Assembly: GCA_002439095.1 (NCBI GenBank)
Contig: DJOT01000017.1
Span: 1 to 46,321, forward strand
Length of the DNA: 46,321 nt
Origin: Bacteroidales bacterium UBA6431
Lineage (GTDB): Bacteria > Bacteroidota > Bacteroidia > Bacteroidales > UBA932
Direction: 5' to 3'
Both the position numbers and the translations under genes were made by a program. Of the stretch, positions 21,580 to 30,738 are shown in pieces; within the stretch, counting starts at the first letter, position 1, and each line of letters begins with the position of its first letter. Under the pieces are notes generated by a model. The model was given only the letters and a program-made list of their open reading frames with translations. It was not told where the DNA came from and made no database searches.

Positions 21580-24361
21580 TATAATCATCAAAGGGGCCAG
21601 GGAGAACAATCTGAAAGACCTGACCCTTGAGATTCCAAGGGGAAGACTTGTAGTGGTCACCGGGGTTTCCGGTTCCGGCAAGTCTTCCCTTGTCTTCGAC
21701 ACGCTGTTTGCCGAGGGGCAGAGGCGTTTCTCCGAGAGCCTTTCGTCATACGCGCGGCAGTTCCTCGGGAGGATGAGCAAGCCGGATGTGGATCTGATAG
21801 ACGGGATCCCGCCGGCGATATGCATAGAGCAGAAAGTCGCTACGCGCAATCCGCGCTCGACCGTGGCCACCACTACGGAGATCTATGACTATCTCAGGCT
21901 GGTATTCGCCCGGGCGGGCCACACGTTCTCCCCGGTTTCCGGCAGGGAAGTCCGCAGGGACTCCGTCTCCGATGTGCTTGATTTCATATTCTCGCAGCCC
22001 GGGAGCACCTGCTATATTCTTTCGGACATAGGCTGGCGTGGCAGGGAGGATAAAGTTGAACTGATGCTCCAGCTCAAGGAAGACGGCTACAGCAGGCTGT
22101 ATGCCGACGGCAAGCCGCAGAAGATCGATGATGTCCTCAAATCTGACGGGGCATATCCGCAAAATGCATTTCTTCTTGTGGACAGGGCCAGAGTCACCTC
22201 AGGCGATGATGCTGATCTTCGCACGCGGCTGCTTGCTTCCGTATCAGATGCTTTTGAGCGCGGTTCAGGCAGGATGAGCGTGGCCGTTGAGGGTGGGGTG
22301 ACACGTGAGTTCTGCAACCGCCTTGAACTTGACGGTATCGTGTTCCGTGAGCCTGATGATTACCTGTTCAGTTTCAACTCTCCCCTCGGGGCATGTCCCG
22401 TCTGTGGCGGGCTCGGGAAGATAATAGGCATAAGCGAAGATCTCGTGGTGCCGGACAAGTCTTTGAGCATCTATGACGGAGCCATAGCCTGCTGGCGAGG
22501 CGAGAAGATGGGCTGGTTCAAGGATCACATGATAAAGCTTGCGGACCGTTACGGCATACCGGTCTTCGAGCCTTACTGCAACCTTTCCAAGAAAGTCAGG
22601 GACACGATATGGAATTCCCGTTCCGTTCCCGGGGATGACAATTCTCTCGTCGGCATAAACGAATTTTTCGAATGGGTGGAGACCCAGAAATACAAGATAC
22701 AGTACAAGTACATGCTCAGCCGCTTCAGCGGCAGGGCTACCTGTCAGGCGTGCGGGGGTACCCGTCTGCGCAAGGAGGCCCTATGGGTCAAGGTCGGCGG
22801 GAAGAACATCGCCGAGGTTCTGTCTCTCAATATAGACGAGGCTCTTGCCTTTTTTGATGGTCTCAAGTTGAGTGATTCTGAAAGGGCTGTCGTGAGCGAG
22901 CCGCTTTCGGAGATAGTCTCACGGCTTAAGTGTGTACGTGATGTGGGACTTTCATATCTGACTCTGGATCGCGCGTGCAACACCCTCTCGGGCGGTGAGA
23001 GCCAGAGGGTCAATCTTGTGACCGCGCTCGGGTCGAGCCTTGTGGGTTCCATGTATATCCTTGACGAGCCGAGCATCGGACTTCATCCGCGTGATACGGA
23101 CATGCTCATCAATGTCCTGAAGCGGCTCCGTGACATAGGCAACACGGTGATTGTGGTGGAGCACGATGAGGAGATCATGCGTTCAGCCGACCTGCTGATC
23201 GATATGGGGCCGATGGCGGGCAGTGCAGGCGGAGAGGTGGTCTTTATGGGTGACCTTAAAAAGAAACCTTCTGCTCCCGACATCGGCAAGTCCTTGACCT
23301 TGCAGTATCTGTGCGGCAAGAGGGGGCGCTACATGCGTGAAAGACGCCCGTGGCAGTATTATGTGAGTGTCAACGGGGCGATGGAGCACAACCTCAAAGA
23401 CATAAATGTCCGCTTCCCCTTGGGGACGCTTACGGTTGTCACCGGGGTTTCCGGTTCCGGCAAATCATCCCTTGTGGGGGACATCCTCTATCCGGCCCTG
23501 TGCCGTCATTTCGACAACGGGGGAGAGCGCCCGGGAGCGTTCCGCAGCCTCGGAGGCAATCTGGACAGGATATCCAGGGTAGAGTATGTGGACCAGAACC
23601 CCATCGGGCGCAGTTCTCGCTCAAATGCCGTGACATACCTGAAGGCCTACGACGACATCCGTAAACTCCTCTCCGAACAGCAGTATGCCAAGATCAACGG
23701 TTTCGGACCGAATTACTTCTCGTTCAACACGGACGGCGGGCGCTGCCCGGAGTGCCAGGGCGAGGGAGTGGTGAGGATAGAGATGCAGTTCATGGCGGAT
23801 GTGGAGATGGTATGCGAATCCTGCGGCGGCAAGCGGTTCAAGCCGGAGGTGCTTGAGGTGCGCTACAGGGGCAAGAATGTCGATGACATTCTCAACATGA
23901 GCGTCGACGAGGCTGTAGAGTTCTTCGCCGCAGGGACTGAGGATTCCGCCCGAACTGCGGCGGCCAAACTGAAGCCTTTGCAGGATGTCGGTCTGGGGTA
24001 CATCAAGCTTGGCCAGAGCAGCTCCACTCTCTCCGGCGGAGAGAGCCAGCGTATCAAACTGGCCTACTTCCTGTCCCTTGCCAAGGGCGGTCCGCGCAAA
24101 GACAAGATCATGTTCATCTTCGATGAACCCACCACGGGCCTGCATTTCTACGATGTCGAGATACTTCTAAAGGCTTTCGATGCACTGCTTGAAGCAGGAC
24201 ATTCGCTTGTCGTGGTGGAGCATAACCCTGACGTGATCCGCGCAGCGGACTGGGTGATCGACCTCGGGCCGGATGCCGGGGACAGGGGTGGACAGGTTGT
24301 CTTCGAGGGCACGCCTGAAGATTTGAAGAATGCGGATACCTTTACAGCCAGATATATATGA
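21569..24361 (+). CDS. uvrA: excinuclease ABC subunit A
   Basis: UvrA is the damage-sensing ATPase of nucleotide excision repair, working with UvrB in the cytoplasm. The 930-aa protein has two ABC modules. The first has Walker A GVSGSGKSS (32-40) and signature TLSGGESQRVNL; the second repeats GVSGSGKSS and TLSGGESQRIKL. Zinc-knuckle pairs CPVCGG, CQACGG, CPECQG and CESCGG are present. The start is GTG at 21569, giving a protein beginning at the usual point before KGARENNLK, and it overlaps wzz by 11 nt. Its stop overlaps the next gene as ATGA. Being locked between wzz and glycosyltransferases is an odd setting for uvrA. Many Bacteroidota carry more than one uvrA, so this may not be the only copy. 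Confidence 0.94.
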   Translation: MESNIIIKGARENNLKDLTLEIPRGRLVVVTGVSGSGKSSLVFDTLFAEGQRRFSESLSSYARQFLGRMSKPDVDLIDGIPPAICIEQKVATRNPRSTVATTTEIYDYLRLVFARAGHTFSPVSGREVRRDSVSDVLDFIFSQPGSTCYILSDIGWRGREDKVELMLQLKEDGYSRLYADGKPQKIDDVLKSDGAYPQNAFLLVDRARVTSGDDADLRTRLLASVSDAFERGSGRMSVAVEGGVTREFCNRLELDGIVFREPDDYLFSFNSPLGACPVCGGLGKIIGISEDLVVPDKSLSIYDGAIACWRGEKMGWFKDHMIKLADRYGIPVFEPYCNLSKKVRDTIWNSRSVPGDDNSLVGINEFFEWVETQKYKIQYKYMLSRFSGRATCQACGGTRLRKEALWVKVGGKNIAEVLSLNIDEALAFFDGLKLSDSERAVVSEPLSEIVSRLKCVRDVGLSYLTLDRACNTLSGGESQRVNLVTALGSSLVGSMYILDEPSIGLHPRDTDMLINVLKRLRDIGNTVIVVEHDEEIMRSADLLIDMGPMAGSAGGEVVFMGDLKKKPSAPDIGKSLTLQYLCGKRGRYMRERRPWQYYVSVNGAMEHNLKDINVRFPLGTLTVVTGVSGSGKSSLVGDILYPALCRHFDNGGERPGAFRSLGGNLDRISRVEYVDQNPIGRSSRSNAVTYLKAYDDIRKLLSEQQYAKINGFGPNYFSFNTDGGRCPECQGEGVVRIEMQFMADVEMVCESCGGKRFKPEVLEVRYRGKNVDDILNMSVDEAVEFFAAGTEDSARTAAAKLKPLQDVGLGYIKLGQSSSTLSGGESQRIKLAYFLSLAKGGPRKDKIMFIFDEPTTGLHFYDVEILLKAFDALLEAGHSLVVVEHNPDVIRAADWVIDLGPDAGDRGGQVVFEGTPEDLKNADTFTARYI

Positions 24362-25200
24362 AAAGGATTGCGGCACTGACCATGGTGAGGAACGATGAGT
24401 TCTTCCTGCGCAAATGGGTGGAATACTATGGCTCACAGCTCGGAAAGAGTAACTTGTATGTCTTTTTTGACGGGCTGGACCAGAGGATTCCCGATTTTTG
24501 TGACGGGGTCAATACTATGGCTGTAAACCATATAGAAGGCAATGTCCGGGAGGCGGACAGGGGCAGGATTGATTTCCTCTCGCAGAGGGCGGCGGAACTG
24601 TTCGGAAAATATGACATGGTGATCGGAACAGATGTGGACGAGTTCCTAGTGGTGGATCCACGTCTCGGCATCACTCTCCCGGAATTTCTCTCGTCTCTCA
24701 AACCTTACGGCAACTGCCCGTCCATTTCAGGTTTGGGGGTGGATGTGGGGCAGAAACTTGGCGAGGAGAGCGAGATCGACCCATCCCGGCCTTTCCTTGC
24801 CCAGCGGCATTATGCCCGCCTCTCCACAAGGTACAGCAAGGCCAGCGTGCTCCTGCGTCCTGTCTGCTGGGGATCCGGATTTCATCGTACCCGCAAAGGA
24901 AATTTCCATATAAGAAAGGATCTCTACCTCTTCCACTTCGGCTGCGTGGATCTTAAGCGCATTGAAGCCAAGATGGGGGATCGTTCGCTTGCGGAAGCAG
25001 GCTGGACCAGGCATCTGCACAAGCGTGCCCGCACCATATATCAGGTCAGCGGCATGCGTCCGCATGATTGGGAGCGCAGCGTGGCATTGGCCAGGAAGAT
25101 CCAGAACTTTTTCCGTCCTCCTTTTGCGTGGAACAAGCCTTCGATGTTCGAGGCTGTCGTGATAGTGAAGATTCCGGAACGTTTCAGCGCAGTGGTATGA
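24358..25200 (+). CDS. glycosyltransferase family 2-like protein
   Basis: A 280-aa protein opening ALTMVRNDEFFLRKWVEYYG, the start of the Glyco_tranf_2_4 / GT92-like group. IGTDVDEFLV at about 98-107 is the expected metal-binding DxD (DVD) motif. It has no signal or membrane helix, so it probably acts on the cytoplasmic face. It overlaps uvrA by 4 nt and the next gene by 4 nt. With the exporter and Wzz upstream it most likely adds a sugar to a surface polysaccharide; donor and acceptor are unknown. Confidence 0.82.
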   Translation: MKRIAALTMVRNDEFFLRKWVEYYGSQLGKSNLYVFFDGLDQRIPDFCDGVNTMAVNHIEGNVREADRGRIDFLSQRAAELFGKYDMVIGTDVDEFLVVDPRLGITLPEFLSSLKPYGNCPSISGLGVDVGQKLGEESEIDPSRPFLAQRHYARLSTRYSKASVLLRPVCWGSGFHRTRKGNFHIRKDLYLFHFGCVDLKRIEAKMGDRSLAEAGWTRHLHKRARTIYQVSGMRPHDWERSVALARKIQNFFRPPFAWNKPSMFEAVVIVKIPERFSAVV

Positions 25201-26108
25201 TCAGTCTTGAACGCATATTTGTGCAGGCGGAGGTTATCCTCCGGGGGCATGTCCTCAATTGGATGTGGCGTCCGCGCATGCTCCGGCGGCAGATCCGCGG
25301 GGAAGTGACACGTCAGGCAGCGGGACGCTATCTTGACCGATATGTCCCTGATTCTCCTGTCAACCTGCCGTTGCCGGCTTCTGCTTCGGGGCTGCATGAG
25401 AAGATCTACAGTATATGGCTTCAGGGGGAAGAAAAGGCTCCGGAGATTGTCAGGGCGTGCTGGAGGAGCGTGCGTGCCAATTGCAGTCAGGAACTTGTCA
25501 TACTTGACGAGGCGCAATTGCTCAGCGGACTTGGCTTGCCGGAATATATTGTCCGGAAATACAAGGCGGGCCGTATCAACCGCGCCCATTTCTCGGACAT
25601 CTGCCGGGTGGAACTTCTCTACAGATACGGCGGGATATGGCTTGACGCGACGGATTTCGTCACGCGGGATTTCCCGAAGTGGCTGCTGGATGAGGATTTC
25701 TTCATCTATATGGGCGGGAACTATGTGAGCGGTTCATACGCTTTCGTGCAGAACTGCTTCTTCCGCTCGCGCAGGGGCAATTACATCCTCGGGGCGTGGA
25801 GGGAGGCCATATTGGAGTACTGGAAGCATGAGGACAGCGCTGTGGACTATTTTGTGCACCAGCTGCTCTTCTGGAGGGTGATAAGCCGCAACCCAAGAGC
25901 GACGGAGCTTTTCTCGGCCATGCCTAAGATAAGTCAGGATGCCACGCATCTGCTGTGGTTTGACAACCGGGACAAGCCTTTCGACCGAGAGGTGTTTGAC
26001 AGATTGGCTTCCGGCGCCCTGTTCCAGAAGACAGAATATAAGTCGGTGTCCGCACAGCACCCTGTTCCGGGGAGTTTCGCGGACGTAATGATGGAGATGT
26101 ATCGATGA
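25197..26108 (+). CDS. capsular polysaccharide synthesis-type glycosyltransferase (GT32-like)
   Basis: A 303-aa protein of the Caps_synth / GT32-like kind. Signature pieces are IYSIWLQGEEKAPEIVRACW near residue 68, AHFSDICRVELLYRYGGIWLDATDF at about 125-150 with the DxD-like D-A-T-D, and a late Trp/His region. The ATG at 25197 overlaps the previous stop (ATGA). A longer frame to 25068 exists but would overlap the previous gene by over 130 nt. Cytoplasmic, substrate unknown. It belongs to the same chain of sugar-transfer genes. Confidence 0.85.
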   Translation: MISLERIFVQAEVILRGHVLNWMWRPRMLRRQIRGEVTRQAAGRYLDRYVPDSPVNLPLPASASGLHEKIYSIWLQGEEKAPEIVRACWRSVRANCSQELVILDEAQLLSGLGLPEYIVRKYKAGRINRAHFSDICRVELLYRYGGIWLDATDFVTRDFPKWLLDEDFFIYMGGNYVSGSYAFVQNCFFRSRRGNYILGAWREAILEYWKHEDSAVDYFVHQLLFWRVISRNPRATELFSAMPKISQDATHLLWFDNRDKPFDREVFDRLASGALFQKTEYKSVSAQHPVPGSFADVMMEMYR

Positions 26109-26256
26109 CAGGGCCTTAGAAGTTGTTTTGGTTTATGTTGAAAATTCTTTTACTTGCTTTTTCGCCATGGTTTTCCCTGGCTTTTTCGGTCAGATAGTTC
26201 TACTATCTTTCTCAAAATCCAGAAAAAACTCTGGCAGAAAAATCCGCATAAAATTT

Positions 26257-27126
26257 ATGACAAATAAATTCAAAACAACTTCTAAGAGACTTTTCTTTTT
26301 TGCCGCTTATGACCCGCGGGGTGCGGTCTCGGATGCACTCGTGTGGTATGTCCGTAAACTCTCAGCCTGCGGAGATGTCGTGCTTGTCATGGATTCGGAC
26401 TGTCCGGAGGTTGAACTTTCCAAGTTGTCGGGGCTCGTCCTGCATTGTGAGGCGAAAAGGCATGAAGAGTATGATTTCGGCTCCTACAAACGCTGCTATA
26501 TCTGGGCGGAGACGAATCTGGCACTGGACTCCTATGACTTCTGCTATATGGTCAATGATTCCGTCTACGGCCCTCTGAAAGACATCATGCCTGTCATTGA
26601 GGCTATGGAATCGCTTTCTGTGCCGGCTTTTTCCATGGTGATACACCCCGATGTGCGCCTGCCTCATCTTCAGTCGTGGTTTGTCGGCATGTCCGGCAGG
26701 GTCTTTCTTTCCTCATGGTTCGCTTCTTTTATCCGCTCGGTCGGCAGGCAGGCCCGCAAAGAGGATGTATGCCTGCTATACGAGACCGGCTTCTGTGAGT
26801 TGCTTCGCTCTAAGGAAATACTTTACAGGGGCCTTTACAGCGTGGGAGGGAAGGGCATATATGACCGTGTGTTGTCCGTCTACCATAAAGGAGTGCCTTT
26901 TGTCAAGAAGGCCGCTTTCACGAGGCATAACGGAGCTGCCGGGTGGCAGCTCGGGCGGATTCTCGATTCTGTCAGTCCGCAGGTACGCTCCGTGATCAAG
27001 GAAGATGCTGTCCGGCTGTATGGCCGCGGATATGTTGATGCTCTCCTCTCTTCTTCGCGTATGCAGTCCTTCTGGAGACTGGTCTTGTATTCTCTGCGGA
27101 AATGTCGGAGGAAGAAGGCGCGTTGA
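26257..27126 (+). CDS. RgpF-type rhamnan synthesis protein
   Basis: A 289-aa protein resembling the rhamnan synthesis protein F family: RLFFFAAYD near the start, HEEYDFGSYKRCYIW at about 70-84 (the family's DFGSY/W motif), and FCYMVNDSVYGPL (NDS motif). RgpF-like proteins help build rhamnose-glucose polysaccharides. The start at 26257 is preferred; the frame runs back to 26128 through AT-rich sequence lacking the family pattern. A gap of 148 nt separates it from the previous gene, so it may have its own signals. The last 131 bases are overlapped, antisense, by the Mfa2-like gene. Confidence 0.8.
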   Translation: MTNKFKTTSKRLFFFAAYDPRGAVSDALVWYVRKLSACGDVVLVMDSDCPEVELSKLSGLVLHCEAKRHEEYDFGSYKRCYIWAETNLALDSYDFCYMVNDSVYGPLKDIMPVIEAMESLSVPAFSMVIHPDVRLPHLQSWFVGMSGRVFLSSWFASFIRSVGRQARKEDVCLLYETGFCELLRSKEILYRGLYSVGGKGIYDRVLSVYHKGVPFVKKAAFTRHNGAAGWQLGRILDSVSPQVRSVIKEDAVRLYGRGYVDALLSSSRMQSFWRLVLYSLRKCRRKKAR

Positions 27127-28051
27127 TGTCATAACTGAAACTTCCTGGCCCGTCGACGCTTATGCTGACCACGGTCTCGGATGCCCTTCCGAATGGAGGG
27201 AGATCAACTAGAAAACTGCATTTTTTGCCCTTTATAGTACATTCAAGTTCGAGGCTTGTCCTGTCCTGTCCGATGTTGCTTTCGGGGGTCTGGTTGGGGT
27301 AGCACAGGAGCCGGATGGATGTTTCCTGCGGATAGTAGCCGACATCATAGGGCAGAGATGTCCATTCTCCTTTGTCTATGGTCTCAGTCGGGAGATATTC
27401 CTCCTCCGAGAAGAATGCCGCCCTGGCATTGATGCCTCTCAACCTGATTCTCGGTGATTCCAGCAGCTCATAGTCTTCCATTGTATTGCTGATGGATTTG
27501 AGGACTACTTTGCACAGCATCGGCTTCAGATCCAGCGAGACATCCTCTCCTGAAGTCCTTGCGGACGCGCTCATTATGGGTGCGTCACCGCTGTCTTCCT
27601 TGAACTCGAAACTGACCTGCGTCAGGGCGGACTGCCTTGACATGGAGGAAGTCTTGAACTTTTTCGGACTGTTGGCCACGGCGGCCACAATCTTGTCCCC
27701 CGTGCTGAGCTTGATCTCCAGCGTCGGCGGCATGTCCTTACGGTTGATGTGCTTTTCAAGGGGCTGCACTCCCTCCGCGTCATATATGAATATGTCGAGA
27801 TTTTTTACGGTTTTCTCCACATCCCCGAAGTTCAGGACAAATACAGCTGAGTCTTTGACCTGCACTGGGTCTGTCCCTCCGGATGGGTCAGCGGGCCCTG
27901 TCTTGTCACAGGATAATACCAAAAAAGCCGGCAGGAGTACAAGCAAGCTATAAACGATGATCATGAATGACCGGCGGTCCGGCAGACTGCCTTGTCTCTG
28001 AAACCGGTCAGGAAAGGACTGCCGGCTTTTCTGGTGCGAGAAGTTTTTCAT
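26996..28051 (-). CDS. FimB/Mfa2-like fimbrial anchor lipoprotein
   Basis: A 351-aa predicted lipoprotein resembling FimB/Mfa2, the anchor subunits that start and limit type V fimbriae on the Bacteroidales surface. The lipobox is FLVLSC (Cys at 48). Then follow paired beta domains with NLDIFIYDAEG, GDKIVAAVANSP and RLLCYP. ATG 28051 lies 7 nt after a -7 box. An inner ATG at 27964 would give a more normal signal peptide (MIIVYSLLVLLPAFLVLSC), so the start is uncertain. The last 42 or so residues, beyond FSYDIN, lie antisense to the RgpF gene and look unlike the domain; a lost stop codon is likely. No fimbrillin gene is adjacent. Confidence 0.65.
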   Translation of the reverse strand: MKNFSHQKSRQSFPDRFQRQGSLPDRRSFMIIVYSLLVLLPAFLVLSCDKTGPADPSGGTDPVQVKDSAVFVLNFGDVEKTVKNLDIFIYDAEGVQPLEKHINRKDMPPTLEIKLSTGDKIVAAVANSPKKFKTSSMSRQSALTQVSFEFKEDSGDAPIMSASARTSGEDVSLDLKPMLCKVVLKSISNTMEDYELLESPRIRLRGINARAAFFSEEEYLPTETIDKGEWTSLPYDVGYYPQETSIRLLCYPNQTPESNIGQDRTSLELECTIKGKKCSFLVDLPPFGRASETVVSISVDGPGSFSYDINAPSSSDISAENTRPVSRRTAYAKKRGEHQHIRGHTAGQHLP

Positions 28052-28058
28052 AACGCTG

Positions 28059-28089
28059 CAAATCTATGCCGACTCATCCGCATTCCAAT
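28059..28089 (-). promoter_or_regulatory. predicted promoter of the Mfa2-like gene
   Basis: Minus strand: ATTG (28086-28089), 19-nt spacer, TAGATTTG (28059-28066), ending 7 nt before the ATG at 28051. Confidence 0.42.
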
Positions 28090-28160
28090 CGATTCATAAA
28101 AAACATTTTCTATGTTTTGCTGTTTCTTTGCAAAGAAAAAATCTTTGCACGTCCAGGCAG

Positions 28161-28195
28161 AAAAAAACACCCCGGAGCAGAAAAGCCCCGGGGTG
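28161..28195 (-). terminator. terminator of the nqr operon
   Basis: CACCCCGG (28168-28175) pairs exactly with CCGGGGTG (28188-28195). Seven T follow on the minus strand (28161-28167). It lies 24 nt beyond the nqrF stop and should isolate the operon from the Mfa2-like gene. Confidence 0.88.
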
Positions 28196-28218
28196 CCGTA
28201 GAGTGTATGTGACGCGGC

Positions 28219-29493
28219 TTACGCGCCGAAGTTGTCGTAGAGGATGTTCTCCGGAGGTACTCCGAGAGAGTCCAGCAGCTTGTTGACAGAGGCTACCATC
28301 ATAGGAGGACCGCACATGAAGTACTTGATGTCTTCAGGAGTCTCGTGATCTTTCAGGTATGTCTCATACATCACATTGTGCACAAAGCCTGCCGTGTAAG
28401 GAACACCTGCAGCATCGGCTGCCGGATCCGGACGGTCAAGTGCCAGATGGAACTTGAAGTTAGGGAACTCCTTCTCAAGTTCGGCGAAATCCTCAAGATA
28501 GAAAGCTTCGACAAGTGCACGTGCTCCATAGAAGAAGCTGACCTTGCGCTTGGTCTTGCGGGTCTTGAAGAGCTCCATGATGTGACTGCGGAGAGGGGCC
28601 ATGCCCGCACCTCCGCCGACGAAGATGTACTCGATGTTGTCAGGATCGTTGTCCGGAAGCAGGAACTCTCCGTAAGGACCGCTTATCATCACTTTGTCGC
28701 CAGGCTTGCGGGTGAAGACATAGGATGAAGCGATTCCCGGGTTGACAGGGAGAAGCTTAGGCCCCTGCTCCTTAGGCACGCTGCGGTCAAACGGTGGGGT
28801 GGCGATACGGACATTGAGCTTTATGATGCCCTTTTCTCCAGGGTAGGAGGCCATTGAGTAGGCCCTGACGGTAGGGGTAGGGTTTACAGACTCCAGATTG
28901 AAGAATCCGAATCTCTCCCAGTCCTTGCGGTAGATCGGATCCACATCTATGTCCTTGAAATACACATGATAGGCAGGGATGTCGATCTGGATGTACTCGC
29001 CGCTCTTGAAGTCCAGGTGCTCGCCTTCCGGAAGCTTGACCGTGAACTCCTTGATGAAGGTTGCCACGTTCTTGTTGGAGATGACCTCGCATTCGAGCTT
29101 CTTGACTGAAAGTGCGGATTCGGAAACCTGGATTTTCATGTCCTCCTTTACCTTGACCTGACAGCCGAGCCTCCATCCGTCCTTGATCTGCTTGCGGTTG
29201 AAGAACCCGACTTCGGTAGGGAGGATCTCTCCGCCGCCTTCAAGCACCTGCACCTTGCACTGGCCGCAGTTGGCCTTGCCGCCGCAGGCTGACGGGAGGA
29301 GGATCTTCTCTCCGGCCAGAGTGCTCATCAGCGATGAGCCCGGGGTCACGTTGAGTTCCTTCTTGCCGTTGTTGATGTCTATCTTTACGGTGCCCTTAGG
29401 TGTGATCCTGTCTTTGACGACCAGGAGTACGACCACGAGAATGAGGGTCACTATTGTGATTACTGCTACTGCAGCTATGATTGTTGAACTCAT
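28219..29493 (-). CDS. nqrF: Na+-translocating NADH:quinone reductase subunit F
   Basis: NqrF is the NADH-oxidising entry subunit of the NQR sodium pump. The 424-aa protein has one N-terminal membrane helix (about 5-26). A 2Fe-2S ferredoxin domain follows, with ligands Cys70, Cys76, Cys79 and Cys111, the same spacing as the V. cholerae protein. Next are an FAD-binding domain (RAYSMASYPG, with the R-x-Y-S motif) and an NADH-binding domain (FVGGGAGMAPLRSH, then FMCGPPMM). Last gene of nqrABCDEF, followed by a strong terminator. Electrons pass from FAD to the 2Fe-2S centre and on to the other subunits. Confidence 0.97.
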   Translation of the reverse strand: MSSTIIAAVAVITIVTLILVVVLLVVKDRITPKGTVKIDINNGKKELNVTPGSSLMSTLAGEKILLPSACGGKANCGQCKVQVLEGGGEILPTEVGFFNRKQIKDGWRLGCQVKVKEDMKIQVSESALSVKKLECEVISNKNVATFIKEFTVKLPEGEHLDFKSGEYIQIDIPAYHVYFKDIDVDPIYRKDWERFGFFNLESVNPTPTVRAYSMASYPGEKGIIKLNVRIATPPFDRSVPKEQGPKLLPVNPGIASSYVFTRKPGDKVMISGPYGEFLLPDNDPDNIEYIFVGGGAGMAPLRSHIMELFKTRKTKRKVSFFYGARALVEAFYLEDFAELEKEFPNFKFHLALDRPDPAADAAGVPYTAGFVHNVMYETYLKDHETPEDIKYFMCGPPMMVASVNKLLDSLGVPPENILYDNFGA

Positions 29494-29505
29494 ATCTCTG
29501 TCCTC

Positions 29506-30120
29506 CTAAAGCTGAATACCCATAAAGGTCATGAACGCGATACCCATGAGGCCCACGGTGATGAACGTGATGCCTATGCCCTTGAGAGGCTTCGGCACAT
29601 TGCAATAAGCCATCTTCTCGCGGATTGCGGCGAGGCAGACGATCGCAAGATACCAGCCGATACCGGATCCGAGAGCATATACCGCCGATTCTCCGACATT
29701 GGCGAAATCCTTCTGCTGCATGAAGAGCGCGCCTCCGAGGATGGCGCAGTTCACGGCGATGAGCGGGAGGTAGATACCGAGTGAAGAATAGAGTGACGGA
29801 AGGAACTTCTCCACGATCATCTCCACGAGCTGCGTGAACGCCGCGATGACGGCGATGAACAGGATGAAGCTCAGGAAACTCAGATCGACGTCAGCGAACT
29901 GCGGGCCGAGCCAGCTGAGTGCCCCCGGCTGCAGGACATACCTGTTGAGAAGGTAGTTGAGAGGCAGGGTGCAGAGAAGTACGAAGATCACAGCGAGACC
30001 GAGTCCGTTGGCTGTCTTGACATTCTTCGATACCGCCAGGTATGAGCACATACCCAAGAAGTATGAGAATATCATGTTGTCAATGAAGATTGACTTGACG
30101 AATAAACTTATATATTCCAT
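29506..30120 (-). CDS. nqrE: Na+-translocating NADH:quinone reductase subunit E
   Basis: NqrE is a 204-aa integral membrane subunit with about six helices. With NqrD it forms the inverted-repeat membrane pair that in the enzyme binds an iron centre between the two through conserved Cys residues. A Cys is seen in FLGMCSYLAVSKN and another in IAVNCAILGGALF, matching those sites. It lies 12 nt downstream of nqrD and 12 nt upstream of nqrF. Confidence 0.96.
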   Translation of the reverse strand: MEYISLFVKSIFIDNMIFSYFLGMCSYLAVSKNVKTANGLGLAVIFVLLCTLPLNYLLNRYVLQPGALSWLGPQFADVDLSFLSFILFIAVIAAFTQLVEMIVEKFLPSLYSSLGIYLPLIAVNCAILGGALFMQQKDFANVGESAVYALGSGIGWYLAIVCLAAIREKMAYCNVPKPLKGIGITFITVGLMGIAFMTFMGIQL

Positions 30121-30132
30121 AGAGCGTCGCTG

Positions 30133-30735
30133 TTATTTTTCCTGAAGATCCTTGTCGCAGGCCCTCTGGATCCAGATGATACATCCGAGGAGGATGAGTG
30201 CGAACGGTGGCAGGATTACGAGATTGTTGGCGATATATCCGGCAGGCAGAACCTGGAATCCGAGTACGGTGCCGCTTCCGAGAAGTTCGCGGAAGAAAGC
30301 CACGATGACAAGAATCAGCGCGTAGCCGAATCCATTGGCCAGACCGTCAAGCAGGGATGGGATCGGCTTGTTGCCGAGGGCGAACGCCTCGATGCGTCCC
30401 ATCACGATACAGTTTGTGATGATGAGTCCGAAGTAGACGGACAGTTGTTTCTCGATAGAGTAGGCGTACGCCTTGAGGAACTGGTCCACGAGGATCACCA
30501 TGAGCGCCACCACAACGAGCTGCACGATGATGCGGACCCGGTTAGGGATGGTATTGCGCATGAGTGACACCACGAAACTTGACAGGCCGGTGACTATCAT
30601 CACGGAGAGTCCCATCACGAGGGCTCCCTTGAGCTGCACCGTAACTGCAAGCGAGGAGCATATTCCGAGCACCAGGACGGTGATCGGGTTCCCCTTGAGT
30701 ATCGGGTTGAGGATTGTTTCTTTAAGATTGCTCAT
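30133..30735 (-). CDS. nqrD: Na+-translocating NADH:quinone reductase subunit D
   Basis: NqrD is a 200-aa membrane subunit homologous to NqrE and RnfE, with about six helices. The conserved Cys positions appear in VLGICSSLAVTVQ and IITNCIVMGRIEAFA. It begins MSNLKETILNPILKGNPI, a typical NqrD opening that names it as Nqr and not Rnf in this context. It starts 3 nt after nqrC, indicating coupled translation. Confidence 0.96.
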   Translation of the reverse strand: MSNLKETILNPILKGNPITVLVLGICSSLAVTVQLKGALVMGLSVMIVTGLSSFVVSLMRNTIPNRVRIIVQLVVVALMVILVDQFLKAYAYSIEKQLSVYFGLIITNCIVMGRIEAFALGNKPIPSLLDGLANGFGYALILVIVAFFRELLGSGTVLGFQVLPAGYIANNLVILPPFALILLGCIIWIQRACDKDLQEK

Positions 30736-30738
30736 AGC

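Noticed and set aside
26128..26256. N-terminal extension of the RgpF gene to 26128
   Set aside because: The extra 43 codons are AT-rich, lack the family pattern, and precede a good in-family start at 26257.
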